Source: Amycolatopsis palatopharyngis
Lineage (GTDB): Bacteria; Actinomycetota; Actinomycetes; Mycobacteriales; Pseudonocardiaceae
Length of the DNA stretch: 64,000 nucleotides
Assembly (NCBI RefSeq): GCF_003385185.1
Contig: NZ_PQHZ01000027.1
Coordinates: forward strand, 1-64,000
Reading direction: 5' to 3'
Shown here piece by piece: positions 26,941-37,435 of this stretch. The first letter of the stretch is position 1, and the number at the start of each line of letters is the position of its first letter. Made by a program: the position numbers and the translations under genes. The notes beneath the pieces were generated by a model. It saw only the letters and a program-made list of their open reading frames with translations, was not told where the DNA came from and ran no database searches.

Positions 26941-26974
26941 CGGCGCCCATTCCCGGTAGCGGGGATGGGCGCCG
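26941..26974 (+). terminator. Rho-independent terminator after rpmE
   Basis: GGCGCCCAT and ATGGGCGCC pair, extended by CCCG/CGGG with a small loop, followed immediately by TTTTCTTT. This is a textbook intrinsic terminator 9 bases after the rpmE stop and 66 bases before prfA. Confidence 0.88.
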
Positions 26975-27039
26975 TTTTCTTTGTCCAGACAGGTCTGCGC
27001 CGCGCCCCCAGCGGGCGTTTCGCGGGAGAAGAGGTAAGC

Positions 27040-28113
27040 GTGGAATCGAGTTCCCTGCAGGCACTGCTCGACGAGCATGCCGAGCTGGAGGACCAGCTGG
27101 CGGATCCGTCGGTGCACGCCGATCAGTCCCGCGCGCGCAAGCTCGGCAGGCGTTATGCCGAGCTGTCGCCGGTGGTGAAGGCGATCGGCGAGCTGGAGTC
27201 CGCCCGCTCCGACCTGGTCGCGGCGCGTGAACTCGCGGGGGAGGACGCCGCTTTCGCGGCGGAGGCGGAGGAGCTCGCCCAGCAGATCCCGGCACTGGAG
27301 AGCAGGCTGACCGAGCTGCTGCTGCCACGTGACCCCTACGACTCGGCCGATGTCGTCATGGAGGTCAAGTCCGGCGAGGGCGGTGAGGAGTCCGCGCTGT
27401 TCGCGGGCGATCTGTTGCGGATGTACCTGCGCTACGCCGAGCGGCTGGGCTGGAAGGCGGAGGTACTCGACGCCGTCGAGTCCGACCTCGGCGGCTACAA
27501 GGACGCCACCGTCTCGATCAAGAGCCGCACCGCCGACGTTGACGGGGTGTGGGCGCGGCTCAAGTACGAGGGTGGTGTGCACCGGGTGCAGCGCGTGCCC
27601 GCGACGGAGTCGCAGGGGCGTATCCACACCTCGGCCGCAGGCATCCTGATCTATCCCGAGCCGGAGGAGGTGGAGGTGGAGGTCGATCCCAACGATCTGC
27701 GCATCGACGTCTTCCGGTCGTCGGGTCCGGGCGGGCAGAGCGTAAACACCACCGACTCCGCGGTTCGGATCACCCACCTGCCGACCGGAATCGTGGTTTC
27801 CTGCCAGAACGAGAAGTCGCAGATCCAGAACCGGGCCCGCGCGCTCCAGGTGTTGCATGCCCGGTTGCACGCGATCGCCGAGGAGGAGGCCGCGGCCAAG
27901 GCGGCCGACACTCGCCGCTCACAGATCCGGACGGTGGACCGTTCCGAGCGCGTCCGCACCTACAACTTCCCCGAGAACCGCATCTCCGACCACCGGGTCA
28001 ACTACAAGGCATACAACCTCGATCAGGTCCTCAACGGCGAACTGGACGGCGTTCTCGACGCACTGCGCGACGCCGACAGGGAGGAACGCCTCGCCGAGCA
28101 GACCATCGGCTGA
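27040..28113 (+). CDS. prfA: Peptide chain release factor 1
   Basis: The 357-residue protein has the peptidyl-hydrolysis GGQ motif in SSGPGGQSVNTTDSAVRITH and a class I release-factor layout with an N-terminal coiled-coil domain. It reads UAA/UAG. The GTG at 27040 with GAAGAGG upstream gives the standard N-terminus; a start at 26965 would lie inside the rpmE terminator. The neighbour prmC encodes the enzyme that methylates the GGQ glutamine, a conserved pairing. Confidence 0.96.
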   Translation: MESSSLQALLDEHAELEDQLADPSVHADQSRARKLGRRYAELSPVVKAIGELESARSDLVAARELAGEDAAFAAEAEELAQQIPALESRLTELLLPRDPYDSADVVMEVKSGEGGEESALFAGDLLRMYLRYAERLGWKAEVLDAVESDLGGYKDATVSIKSRTADVDGVWARLKYEGGVHRVQRVPATESQGRIHTSAAGILIYPEPEEVEVEVDPNDLRIDVFRSSGPGGQSVNTTDSAVRITHLPTGIVVSCQNEKSQIQNRARALQVLHARLHAIAEEEAAAKAADTRRSQIRTVDRSERVRTYNFPENRISDHRVNYKAYNLDQVLNGELDGVLDALRDADREERLAEQTIG

Positions 28114-28120
28114 GTTTGGA

Positions 28121-28205
28121 GTTCCCCAATGTGGCTTTCGGGAACTTGAACGTCCCCAATGCCGCATTGGGGAACTCCAACGTCCCCAATGTGGCATTGG
28201 GGAAC
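28121..28205. repeat. Three tandem CCCCAATG...CATTGGGG palindromes (30-base period)
   Basis: Starting 7 bases after the prfA stop, three units begin at 28121, 28151 and 28181. Each is a palindrome of the form TCCCCAATG-n-CATTGGGGA; the first is degenerate and the other two are nearly perfect. A further pair lies at 56406-56460. The short spacers are AT/C-rich (TTGAAC, TCCAAC). Confidence 0.85.
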
Positions 28206-28308
28206 TTTCCGGACGGGGTGCGCTGGGGGTGGACACGGGGGACGCTGCGGCGGATGTTCGTGATGCCCGGAGGTGGTTGTGCCAGTCTTGTCCTGTGAGG
28301 ATGGCAGT

Positions 28309-29172
28309 GTGAATCGGCAACCGTTGCGCCTGGCGATCATGGAGGCGATGCGCATCCTGGAGACCGCGGGTGTGTCGTCACCGCGGACGGACGCGGAGCT
28401 GATCGCCGCTCACGTGCTCGGGGTGGAGCGCGGCAGGCTGCCGCTGGTGCCACTGGTGGACCCAGCCGTGGTCGACGCCATCGGGCAGATGGTCGCGCAG
28501 CGGGCCAAACGGGTTCCGCTGCAGCACCTGGTCGGCTGGGCCGCGCTGGGGGGCATCACGGTGGACGTCGGTCCTGGTGTGTTCGTCCCCCGCCCGGAGA
28601 CCGAGTTGCTGCTGGAGTGGGGACTGAAGCTGCTCAAGGGGCGCGAGTACCCGGTGGTGGTCGATCTGTGCACCGGTTCGGGCGCCTTGGCCCTCGCGGT
28701 TGCCAACGCCAGGCCGGACGCCGTGGTCTACGCCGTGGACATCGATCCGACGGCACTCGCGTGGGCCCGGCACAACGCCGAGTTACGCGCGGCGGCGGGC
28801 GACAGCCGCATCCGCCTGTACTCCGGCGACATCAGCGACAGCGCGATGTTCGCCGAGCTGGACGGGCTGGTCGACCTGGTGCTCTGCAACCCGCCCTACG
28901 TTCCCGAGGGCACCTGGGTGCCGCCGGAGGTCGCCGAGCACGACCCGGCACACGCGGTGTTCGCGCAGGAGAGCGGGCTGGCGATCATCCGCCACGCGGT
29001 CACCGTCGGCGCCCGCCTGCTGCGCCCCGGTGGCGGTCTGGCCATCGAGCACGACGACACCCACGCCGCGGCCGTGCCGTCACTGGTCCGGGCCCGCCGC
29101 GTGCTCACCGACGTCGAGGATCATCACGATCTCGCGGGCAGGCCCCGCTTCGTGACAGCCCTAAGAGGATGA
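28309..29172 (+). CDS. prmC: Release factor glutamine methyltransferase
   Basis: The 287-residue SAM-dependent methyltransferase has an N-terminal helical substrate domain, the SAM motif VVDLCTGSGALALAVA and the catalytic NPPYVPEG. It methylates the GGQ glutamine of release factors. I placed the start at the GTG 28309 (VNRQPLRLAIMEAMRIL); an in-frame start at 28273 adds 12 unlikely residues. Position after prfA supports the assignment. Confidence 0.93.
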   Translation: MNRQPLRLAIMEAMRILETAGVSSPRTDAELIAAHVLGVERGRLPLVPLVDPAVVDAIGQMVAQRAKRVPLQHLVGWAALGGITVDVGPGVFVPRPETELLLEWGLKLLKGREYPVVVDLCTGSGALALAVANARPDAVVYAVDIDPTALAWARHNAELRAAAGDSRIRLYSGDISDSAMFAELDGLVDLVLCNPPYVPEGTWVPPEVAEHDPAHAVFAQESGLAIIRHAVTVGARLLRPGGGLAIEHDDTHAAAVPSLVRARRVLTDVEDHHDLAGRPRFVTALRG

Positions 29173-29200
29173 GCGGAACGCTCGTGCCAGGATTGAGCTC

Positions 29201-29851
29201 ATGAGCGCGGTGTACGACTGCAACACGCAGGAGAGCAGGACCGACGGACTGAAGGCTGCCGCATCGGCGGTTCGTAGCAGCCGGCTGGTGGTACTGCCGA
29301 CCGATACGGTCTACGGCATCGGCGCCGACGCGTTCGACGCCGGCGCCGTGCAGTCCCTGCTGCGCGCCAAGAATCGCGGCCCGGACATGCCTGTCGGTGT
29401 GCTCGTCGGGTCCTGGACCACGGTGGACGGTCTCGCACTCGGAGTGCCGCCGCAGGCCAGGGCACTGATCGAGGCCTTCTGGCCGGGTGACCTATCGATC
29501 GTGCTGCCGCACGCGCCGAGCCTGACCTGGAACCTCGGCACCACCCGGGGGACGGTCATGCTGCGGATGCCACTGCATCCCGTGGCCCTCGAACTGCTGC
29601 GCGACGTCGGACCGATGGCGGTGTCCAGCGCCAATGTGTCCGGACAGCCGCCCGCGAGTACCGCGCAGGAGGCACAGGACCAGCTCGGGGACTCCGTCGC
29701 GGTGTACCTCGACGGGGGCCCGACGGGCGATCCGGTTCCGTCCAGTGTCGTGGACCTGACCGGGGATGCGCCGATCATGCTGCGTGAGGGTGCGGTGAGT
29801 TCCGAGGCGGTATCCGACGTGCTCGGAATCCCGGTGCTGCCGAAGAGCTGA
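29201..29851 (+). CDS. L-threonylcarbamoyladenylate synthase (Sua5/YciO/YrdC)
   Basis: The 216-residue protein is a YrdC-fold enzyme: LVVLPTDTVYGIGADAF near residues 29-45, KNRGPDMPVGVLV, SIVLPHAP, and VMLRMPLHP...SSANVSG. It makes threonylcarbamoyl-AMP for the t6A modification of ANN-decoding tRNAs. The C-terminal Sua5 domain is absent, so it is the short TsaC type. It lies 28 bases after prmC in the conserved order. Confidence 0.93.
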   Translation: MSAVYDCNTQESRTDGLKAAASAVRSSRLVVLPTDTVYGIGADAFDAGAVQSLLRAKNRGPDMPVGVLVGSWTTVDGLALGVPPQARALIEAFWPGDLSIVLPHAPSLTWNLGTTRGTVMLRMPLHPVALELLRDVGPMAVSSANVSGQPPASTAQEAQDQLGDSVAVYLDGGPTGDPVPSSVVDLTGDAPIMLREGAVSSEAVSDVLGIPVLPKS

Positions 29852-29956
29852 ACCCGGGGCGCGCTGGCCAGAGGTGGCACACGGGGCTCACGGGACGCGC
29901 GGTAGCGTTGCGCCCCGTGATCGCTCGGCACCGGCACTCCCAGGGATAGCAGCGTC

Positions 29957-31117
29957 GTGACGCCCACCTCCGCAGGCCTCCCCATCCGCGAGTACGTCCT
30001 GGTCGCCCTCGTCACGGCGGCCCTCACCTTCCTGCTCACCGGGCTGGTGCGGCGCTTCGCGATCAAGATCGGCGCCATCGCCACACCGAGGGCGCGCGAT
30101 GTGCACGTGATCCCGATTCCCCGGATGGGCGGGCTCGCGATGTACCTGGGCGTCGTCGGCGGAATGGCGATGGCCCACCAGTTGCCGGTGCTGCGCCGGG
30201 CGTTCGAGTACTCACTGGATCCGCTCGGGGTGGTCATCGGCGGCGGCGCGATCGTGCTGATCGGCGCGTTGGACGACCGGTTCGAGCTCGACGCGTGGAC
30301 CAAGCTCGCCGGACAGGTCATGTGCGCGGGCATCCTGGTGATCTTCGGCGTGCAGTGGAACTCGTTCTGGGTGCCGTGGGGCGGCGTCGACGGCGTCGTG
30401 GGTTCCGTGGTGCAGCTGGACAAGAACCAGGGTGGCCTGCTGGCCGTGCTGCTCGTGGTGGTCATGGTCAACGCGATGAACTTCGTCGACGGACTGGACG
30501 GCTTGGCGGGCGGACTCGGTTTCATCGCCGCCGCGGCCACCTGTGCCTTCTCCCTCGGGCTGCTCGCGAGTTCGGGTGGTGACGTGGGCAGCTACCCACC
30601 CGCGCTTATCGCCGCGACGCTCGCGGGGGCGTGTCTTGGTTTCCTGCCGCACAACTTCCAGCCCGCGAAGATATTCATGGGCGATTCGGGATCGATGATG
30701 ATCGGCCTGATGCTCGCCGCCGCCAGCACCTCCGCATCAGGCAAGATCAACTACATCACATTCAGCCCCTCGGACATCCTGGCGCTGCTGTCACCGCTGT
30801 TCGTCGTCGCGGCGGTGCTGTTCCTGCCGCTGCTGGACCTGCTCCTCGCGGTGATCCGGCGGACGCGCCGGGGCGAGAGCCCGTTCGCGGCGGACAAGAT
30901 GCACCTGCACCACCGGTTGCTGGAGATCGGCCACTCCCAGCGCAGGGCGGTTCTGCTGATCTACCTGTGGGCCGCGCTACTGGCCTTCGGGGCGGTCTCG
31001 GTCACGCTGTTCGACAACGCCGCGGTCTTCTGGATCGTCGGTATAGGGCTGCTGGTGGCCGTGTTGATCTCCGGCGTCCCCCGGCTGAAGCGGCAACGCA
31101 ACGGAACCAGTCCCTGA
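29957..31117 (+). CDS. wecA: Polyprenyl-phosphate GlcNAc-1-phosphate transferase (WecA/Rfe-like, MraY family)
   Basis: The 386-residue integral membrane protein has about ten helices and MraY-family catalytic motifs: DDRFELDAWTK, NAMNFVDGLDGLAGG, FMGDSGSMMIG and MHLHHRL. It transfers a sugar-1-phosphate to decaprenyl phosphate at the cytoplasmic face, the first lipid-linked step of arabinogalactan linker synthesis in relatives. The GTG start at 29957 gives the usual length. It matches the position of rfe in M. tuberculosis, just before the atp operon. Confidence 0.9.
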   Translation: MTPTSAGLPIREYVLVALVTAALTFLLTGLVRRFAIKIGAIATPRARDVHVIPIPRMGGLAMYLGVVGGMAMAHQLPVLRRAFEYSLDPLGVVIGGGAIVLIGALDDRFELDAWTKLAGQVMCAGILVIFGVQWNSFWVPWGGVDGVVGSVVQLDKNQGGLLAVLLVVVMVNAMNFVDGLDGLAGGLGFIAAAATCAFSLGLLASSGGDVGSYPPALIAATLAGACLGFLPHNFQPAKIFMGDSGSMMIGLMLAAASTSASGKINYITFSPSDILALLSPLFVVAAVLFLPLLDLLLAVIRRTRRGESPFAADKMHLHHRLLEIGHSQRRAVLLIYLWAALLAFGAVSVTLFDNAAVFWIVGIGLLVAVLISGVPRLKRQRNGTSP

Positions 31118-31155
31118 AACCCGCCCGCCCCGCTCCGGCCACCACCCTCGGGTGT

Positions 31156-31177
31156 CGCACTTTCCCGGGAAAGTGCG
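31156..31177. repeat. CCCGGG-centred palindrome, copy 2
   Basis: A perfect 22-base loopless palindrome with core CACTTTCCCGGGAAAGTG starts 38 bases after the wecA-like stop. It is followed 37 bases later by another copy. Confidence 0.85.
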
Positions 31178-31214
31178 CGGGGGGAAGCGCGTGACCAGGG
31201 ACGGGAAGTTCCGC

Positions 31215-31244
31215 GTCTCGCACTTTCCCGGGAAAGTGCGAGAC
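31215..31244. repeat. CCCGGG-centred palindrome, copy 3
   Basis: A perfect 30-base loopless palindrome with the same core CACTTTCCCGGGAAAGTG lies within the 289-base gap between the wecA-like gene and atpI. The flanking bases (GTCTCG/CGAGAC) extend the stem beyond copy 2. The rest of the gap shows no gene. Confidence 0.85.
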
Positions 31245-31406
31245 ACGGGCAGGGGGCCCCCGGGGCGTGGGGTACGGGAATCGGGTGCGACACCAGCTCG
31301 CGGGGGTGCGCGGCGCTGCCCGCCGACCGGGTGTGCTCCCAGGTGCGAGACCATCGAGACAGGTCTGGCACAGTTTAGGTCTGGGAATCCAGCAGGGAGT
31401 GCGGTA

Positions 31407-31877
31407 GTGAGCGCAGAAGCAAGCGACAGCGGGACCGAGATGAACGAGCAGCGAAATCCTCATGCAGAGTCGGTGCTGAGGTTGGCCGACGCCATGGTGA
31501 AGACGGCGTTGTGGCCGGGAGTCGCGACCGTGGTCGTCGGCGCGATCGTGGCGACTGTGCTGGTTGGCTGGGCCGGCCTGTTCGGCGCGCTCATCGGTGG
31601 TGTCATCGCCTTCGGCTCCTCGCTGGCCACACTGTGGATGATGCGCAAGTCCTCGGGTATGGAGCCGATGGCTGTCATGGCCGTTTCGCTCGGTGGCTAC
31701 ATCTTCAAGCTGCTGGTTCTGCTCGGCGTGATGACCGCGCTCGGCGGCATCGACGCACTGCACCGCGAGTCACTCGCCTTCACCATGCTGGCCGTCATCC
31801 TGGTCTGGGCGGCCGCCGAGGTGATCGCCTTCCGGCGGACCAAGATCCCGACGATCATCCCCGACGGCTCGAAGTAG
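31407..31877 (+). CDS. atpI: ATP synthase protein I-like membrane protein
   Basis: The 156-residue protein has four predicted membrane helices (WPGVATVVVGAIVATVLVGW; LFGALIGGVIAFGSSLATLW; MAVMAVSLGGYIFKLLVLLG; AFTMLAVILVWAAAEVIAF). Its place directly before atpB is that of atpI, whose product helps assemble the c-ring or supply Mg2+. The GTG at 31407 is chosen behind AGGGAG; longer in-frame starts would pass through the palindromes. The name rests mostly on position. Confidence 0.75.
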   Translation: MSAEASDSGTEMNEQRNPHAESVLRLADAMVKTALWPGVATVVVGAIVATVLVGWAGLFGALIGGVIAFGSSLATLWMMRKSSGMEPMAVMAVSLGGYIFKLLVLLGVMTALGGIDALHRESLAFTMLAVILVWAAAEVIAFRRTKIPTIIPDGSK

Positions 31878-32179
31878 GGCGTCGGCCACATAAGGAGTAC
31901 GGCCGTACGGCGTCGAGGTACCGACTGGTATCGTCCGCGGCGTGGAGGCGGCATCGCTGTTCTCCCGGTTGGTGACTTCACCCAAGCAGCGTGGCGACTC
32001 CAGTGAACTGCCGCTTACCCGCTTGAGGGAACGAGCCGGTTCCGGGAGTCACATCGTGTTCTACACACAGTGGGGTATCCGCTTCCAGGTACCTGATTGG
32101 TGTCAGGTACGTTAAGTCCAGATCGTGACGATTCCCCCGGCGGAGTGAACGCCGGCCGGGAGAACCGGAAGGAGCCCAG
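31878..32179. other. Intergenic region before atpB
   Basis: This 302-base gap between atpI and atpB contains no convincing gene. It holds a 12-base palindrome GTACGGCCGTAC (31897-31908) and an inverted repeat at 32089-32110, described separately. A promoter for the main atp operon may lie here, but no clear -35/-10 pair stands out. Confidence 0.5.
32089..32110. promoter_or_regulatory. Inverted repeat upstream of atpB
   Basis: GTACCTGA and TCAGGTAC form a perfect 8-bp inverted repeat with a 6-base spacer (TTGGTG), about 70 bases before the atpB start. No T-run follows, so an operator is more likely than a terminator. No binding protein can be assigned. Confidence 0.4.
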
Positions 32180-32971
32180 TTGGGCGCGCTGGTACTAGCC
32201 GAAGGTGGCGAGTTCGCTCCCCCCGGCGCTGAAAGTTTCAACCTGCCGCCGATCTTTGGCGAGGGCACATTCGTCACCAAGCCGATGGTGCTAGTAGTGC
32301 TGTCGGTCGTCATCATCGCGGCGTTCTTCATGCTCGCTTCGCGCAGCATGAAGGTGGTCCCCGGCAAGTTCCAGTTCGCCGCCGAGTCGGTCTACAACCT
32401 CGGCCGCAACAACATCGCCAGGGAACAGATCGGTTCCAAGGACTTCCGGCCCTTCGTGCCGCTAATCCTGAGCTTGTTCACCTTCATTCTGGTGAACAAC
32501 ATCTTCGGGATCATCCCCATCGTGCAGTTCCCGACGATGTCGCATATCGGTTTCCCGCTGGCACTGTCTGTTCTGGTGGTTTATCCGGTTTACCACTACG
32601 TCGGCTTCAAGCGGCACGGTTTCACCGGTTACCTGAAAAACCAACTGGTGCCGCCCGGTGCGCCGAAGCCGATCTACCTGCTGCTGACGCCGATCGAGTT
32701 CTTCCAGAAGTTCTTGTTCAACCCGATCACCCTGGCAGTCCGAGTTTTCGCGGCGATGTTCGCGGGTCACCTGATCCTGATGGTGTTCACGGTTGCCGGT
32801 GAGTATCTGCTGCTGGAGGCAGGCGGCGGACTCAAGGCGGTCTCGGTGGTGTCGTTCGGCTTCGCCATTCTGATGACCTTTGTCGAGGCCCTTATCCAGG
32901 TGATTCAGGCCTACGTCTTCGCCGTGCTGTCCGCCGGGTACATCGGCGCGGCACTGTCCGCCGACCACTAA
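32180..32971 (+). CDS. atpB: F0F1 ATP synthase subunit a
   Basis: The 263-residue protein has five to six membrane helices. The proton-channel arginine lies in NPITLAVRVFAAMFAGH, and the last helices include FVEALIQVIQAYVFAVLSAGYIG. It forms the half-channels against the c-ring. The TTG start at 32180 follows GGAAGGAG. It is followed by atpE after 59 bases. Confidence 0.96.
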   Translation: MGALVLAEGGEFAPPGAESFNLPPIFGEGTFVTKPMVLVVLSVVIIAAFFMLASRSMKVVPGKFQFAAESVYNLGRNNIAREQIGSKDFRPFVPLILSLFTFILVNNIFGIIPIVQFPTMSHIGFPLALSVLVVYPVYHYVGFKRHGFTGYLKNQLVPPGAPKPIYLLLTPIEFFQKFLFNPITLAVRVFAAMFAGHLILMVFTVAGEYLLLEAGGGLKAVSVVSFGFAILMTFVEALIQVIQAYVFAVLSAGYIGAALSADH

Positions 32972-33030
32972 GTGGAACAACAAAGCCCCCGATCCGCATA
33001 GCTGCGGACCGAGTTGAAAGGGAAATGCAC

Positions 33031-33288
33031 GTGAGCAACATTGTTCTTGCGCAGGCTGCCGAGGCTGCGACCAACATCAACCCCGGTCTTGCCGCCATTG
33101 GCTACGGTCTTGGCGCTATCGGCCCCGGTATCGGTGTGGGTCTGATCTGGGCCGCCGTCATCAACGGAACCGCTCGCCAGCCCGAGGCTCAGGGCAAGCT
33201 GATGACCATCGCCTGGACCACCTTCGTGCTGACCGAGGTGCTGGCCCTGATCGGTCTGGTCATTTACTTCATCGCATCCGCTGGCTGA
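33031..33288 (+). CDS. atpE: F0F1 ATP synthase subunit c
   Basis: The 85-residue protein is a two-helix hairpin. Helix 1 has the glycine-rich IGYGLGAIGPGIGVG, a polar loop RQPEAQGK follows, and helix 2 carries the proton-binding glutamate in TTFVLTEVLALIG. The GTG at 33031 has AAAGGGA at proper spacing; the ATG six bases earlier is too close to it. The ring is the target of diarylquinolines in mycobacteria. Confidence 0.96.
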   Translation: MSNIVLAQAAEAATNINPGLAAIGYGLGAIGPGIGVGLIWAAVINGTARQPEAQGKLMTIAWTTFVLTEVLALIGLVIYFIASAG

Positions 33289-33316
33289 TTAGACCGAAGC
33301 CCATTTGGGAGACGTC

Positions 33317-33865
33317 GTGTTGCATACACAGATGATCCTTGCGGCGGAAGAACCCAGCCCGGTGATGCCGCACCTGTCCGAGGTCATTCTCGGTCTGGTC
33401 GCGTTCCTGATCCTGCTGTTCCTGCTCCGCAAGTACGCCGTTCCGCGCTTCGAGAACCTCTACGAAGAGCGCACGGCGAAGATCGAGGGCGGGATCGAGA
33501 AGGCCGAGAAGGCTCAGGCCGAGGCCGAGCAGGCGCTGGAGCAGTACAAGGCGCAGCTCGCCGAAGCCCGCTCCGAGGCTGCCAAGATCCGCGATGATGC
33601 CCGGCTCGAGGCCGAGCAGATCAAGGAAGAGCTGCGGGCGGAGGCCCAGGAGGAATCCCGGCGCATCGTGTCCCAGGGTGAGGCTCAACTGCAGGCGCAG
33701 AAGGCACAGATCGTCGCCGAGCTGCGAGCCGAACTCGGACGCAACGCCGTGACGCTGGCCAGCCGGATCGTCGGCGAGTCCCTTGAGGACGAGGCCCGTC
33801 GTCGCGGCACGGTCGACCGGTTCCTCGCCGAACTCGAGACCAACGGTGCCGGAGCGAGGAAGTAG
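33317..33865 (+). CDS. atpF: F0F1 ATP synthase subunit b
   Basis: The 182-residue protein has one N-terminal membrane helix (ILGLVAFLILLFLLRKYAVP) followed by a long highly charged coiled coil and a C-terminal segment that contacts delta. It is the peripheral stalk. The GTG at 33317 behind GGGAG was chosen over a TTG four codons upstream. It is a separate b subunit, not the b-delta fusion typical of mycobacteria. Confidence 0.95.
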   Translation: MLHTQMILAAEEPSPVMPHLSEVILGLVAFLILLFLLRKYAVPRFENLYEERTAKIEGGIEKAEKAQAEAEQALEQYKAQLAEARSEAAKIRDDARLEAEQIKEELRAEAQEESRRIVSQGEAQLQAQKAQIVAELRAELGRNAVTLASRIVGESLEDEARRRGTVDRFLAELETNGAGARK

Positions 33866-33871
33866 ACGTAG

Positions 33872-34693
33872 ATGATGCTGCATGCTGCGAGCCGGGAGGC
33901 TCTTCACCTTGCCGAGAACCGTCTCGACGAGGTGCTCGGCGACGCCGGTTCGGGTCCGTCCGCCGTCGGTGAGGAGCTGCTCTCCGTCGTCGCCCTGCTC
34001 GGCAGGGAGGCCGGGTTGCGCCGAGCCGTCGCCGACGGTTCGTCCGACCCGGAGGCCCGCAAGCGGCTGGTCCGGGGAGTGCTCGGGGCCAAGGTCTCCG
34101 ACCCGACGCTGACCGTGCTCGACGCGGTGGTCGGCAACCGCTGGTCCAGCCCGCGTGAGCTGGTCGACGGGGTCGAGTCGCTGGGCCGTTCCGCGCTGCT
34201 GACCAGCGCGGAGAAGGCCGGCAACCTCGCCGCCGTCGAGGACCAGATCTTCCTGATTTCCCGTATCGTGGCAGGGGAGCAGGCGCTGGAGCAGGCGCTG
34301 TCCGACCAGTCCGCACCGGCGGACGCCAAGCGGACCCTGGTGCGGAACCTGTTCGGGGACAAGGTCGATCCGGTCACGCAGATCCTGGTCGAGCAGGTGG
34401 TGCTCCGCCTCAACGGCCGCGGTGTCGAACTCGCCCTCGGCGAACTGGTCGAACTGGCTGCCGCACGAAGCGATCGTTCGGTCGCGCACGTGACCAGCGC
34501 GACCCAGCTGACCGGCGAGCAGCAGGAGCAGTTGGCCGAGAAGCTCAGGCAGATCTACGGGCGGCGGATCGCGCTGCACGTCGAGCTCGACGAGAGCATC
34601 GGCGCGGGTCTCGTTATCCGGGTCGGTGACGAGATCATCGACGGCAGCTCGGCAGGCAGGCTCGAGGCATTACGCAGGCAGTTGGCCGGCTGA
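33872..34693 (+). CDS. atpH: F0F1 ATP synthase subunit delta
   Basis: The 273-residue protein covers the OSCP/delta fold, with the C-terminal motif LHVELDESIGAGLVIRVGDE...DGSSAGRLEALRRQL. At about 95 residues longer than the E. coli protein, it is of the extended actinobacterial type. Mycobacteria fuse this domain to a b-like helix; here it stays separate, 6 bases after atpF. Confidence 0.94.
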   Translation: MMLHAASREALHLAENRLDEVLGDAGSGPSAVGEELLSVVALLGREAGLRRAVADGSSDPEARKRLVRGVLGAKVSDPTLTVLDAVVGNRWSSPRELVDGVESLGRSALLTSAEKAGNLAAVEDQIFLISRIVAGEQALEQALSDQSAPADAKRTLVRNLFGDKVDPVTQILVEQVVLRLNGRGVELALGELVELAAARSDRSVAHVTSATQLTGEQQEQLAEKLRQIYGRRIALHVELDESIGAGLVIRVGDEIIDGSSAGRLEALRRQLAG

Positions 34694-34831
34694 GCCGGTC
34701 GCGGCATCACCACACAGACTTTCAGACACTGGCAAGAACCGCGAGACGAGGAACATGCGAGCATCGCAGCGAGCGAGGAGCGCAGCAGGTTCGGAGTCGA
34801 GCAGTCAACACAAGCGAGAGCGGGAACGACA

Positions 34832-36475
<1,644 letters not shown>

Positions 36476-36487
36476 CCGGGTAAGTAG

Positions 36488-37435
36488 ATGGCGCAACTTC
36501 GCGAGCTACGGCAGAAGGTCCGATCGACCAAGTCGGTCGGCAAGATCACCAAGGCGATGGAGCTGATCGCGACATCGCGGATCAGCAAGGCCCAGGCGAG
36601 GGTCGAGGCCTCCAGGCCCTATGCGGAGGAGATCACCAACGTGCTCTCCGCACTGGCCGGAGCGGCATCCAACCTGGATGACCCGTTCCTGGTCGAGCGG
36701 GAGAACCCGACCCGCGTCGCGGTCCTGGTCGTCACCAGTGACAAGGGTCTCTGCGGCGGCTACAACACCAACGTGCTGCGGGCCACCGAGGAGCTGCTCT
36801 CGTTGCTGCGCGAGCAGGGCAAGGAACCCGTCCTGCATGTGATCGGCGGCAAGGGCGTGAACTACTACCGGTTCCGTGGCCGCGAACTCGCGGACAGCTG
36901 GACCGGCTTCTCGCAGCAGCCGCACTACGTGGACGCGGCGGAGGTCGGCGAGGCGCTGACCAAGGCCTTCCTCGCGGGTGCGGAAGGCGCGTCCGGCGAC
37001 CCTGAGCTCGAGGGAGTGCTCGGTGTCGACGAGGTCCACCTCGTCTACACCAAGTTCACGTCGATGCTGACCCAGACGCCGGTCGCCAGGCGGCTGGCCC
37101 CGCTGGAGGTCGAGTACACCGACGAGCAGGACTCGGCCGCGGGATCCAGCGAGGTACCACCGGCCTACGACTTCGAGCCGAGCGCGGAGACACTTCTCGG
37201 CGCTCTGCTGCCGAAGTACATCAAAACGCGCATCTACTCGGCATTGTTGGAGTCGGCGGCATCCCAGCTGGCCGCTCAGCGGACCGCCATGAAGGCGGCC
37301 TCGGACAACGCCAACGAGTTGGTGGAGACCTACACCCGGATGGCGAACCAGGCCCGCCAGGCCCAGATCACCCAGGAGATCAGCGAGATCGTCGGTGGGT
37401 CGAACGCGCTCGCCGCAACGGGCGGGAACGACTGA
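36488..37435 (+). CDS. atpG: F0F1 ATP synthase subunit gamma
   Basis: The 315-residue rotor subunit has the conserved N-terminal helix (MAQLRELRQKVRSTKSVGKI), the SDKGLCGGYN strand and the C-terminal helix AMKAASDNANELVE. Two insertions (AEGASGDPELEG; DSAAGSSEVPPAYD) make it longer than the E. coli protein, as in other actinomycetes. Its stop codon overlaps a 27-codon ORF that leads into atpD. Confidence 0.95.
   Translation: MAQLRELRQKVRSTKSVGKITKAMELIATSRISKAQARVEASRPYAEEITNVLSALAGAASNLDDPFLVERENPTRVAVLVVTSDKGLCGGYNTNVLRATEELLSLLREQGKEPVLHVIGGKGVNYYRFRGRELADSWTGFSQQPHYVDAAEVGEALTKAFLAGAEGASGDPELEGVLGVDEVHLVYTKFTSMLTQTPVARRLAPLEVEYTDEQDSAAGSSEVPPAYDFEPSAETLLGALLPKYIKTRIYSALLESAASQLAAQRTAMKAASDNANELVETYTRMANQARQAQITQEISEIVGGSNALAATGGND

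Noticed and set aside
28121..28205. Possible CRISPR array from the regular 30-base spacing
   Set aside because: The units are themselves palindromes separated by about 6 bases, with no unique spacers and no cas genes nearby.
31152..31877. Long form of the atpI frame starting inside the palindrome region
   Set aside because: The upstream part is translated repeat DNA; the GTG at 31407 with AGGGAG upstream gives a normal-length protein.
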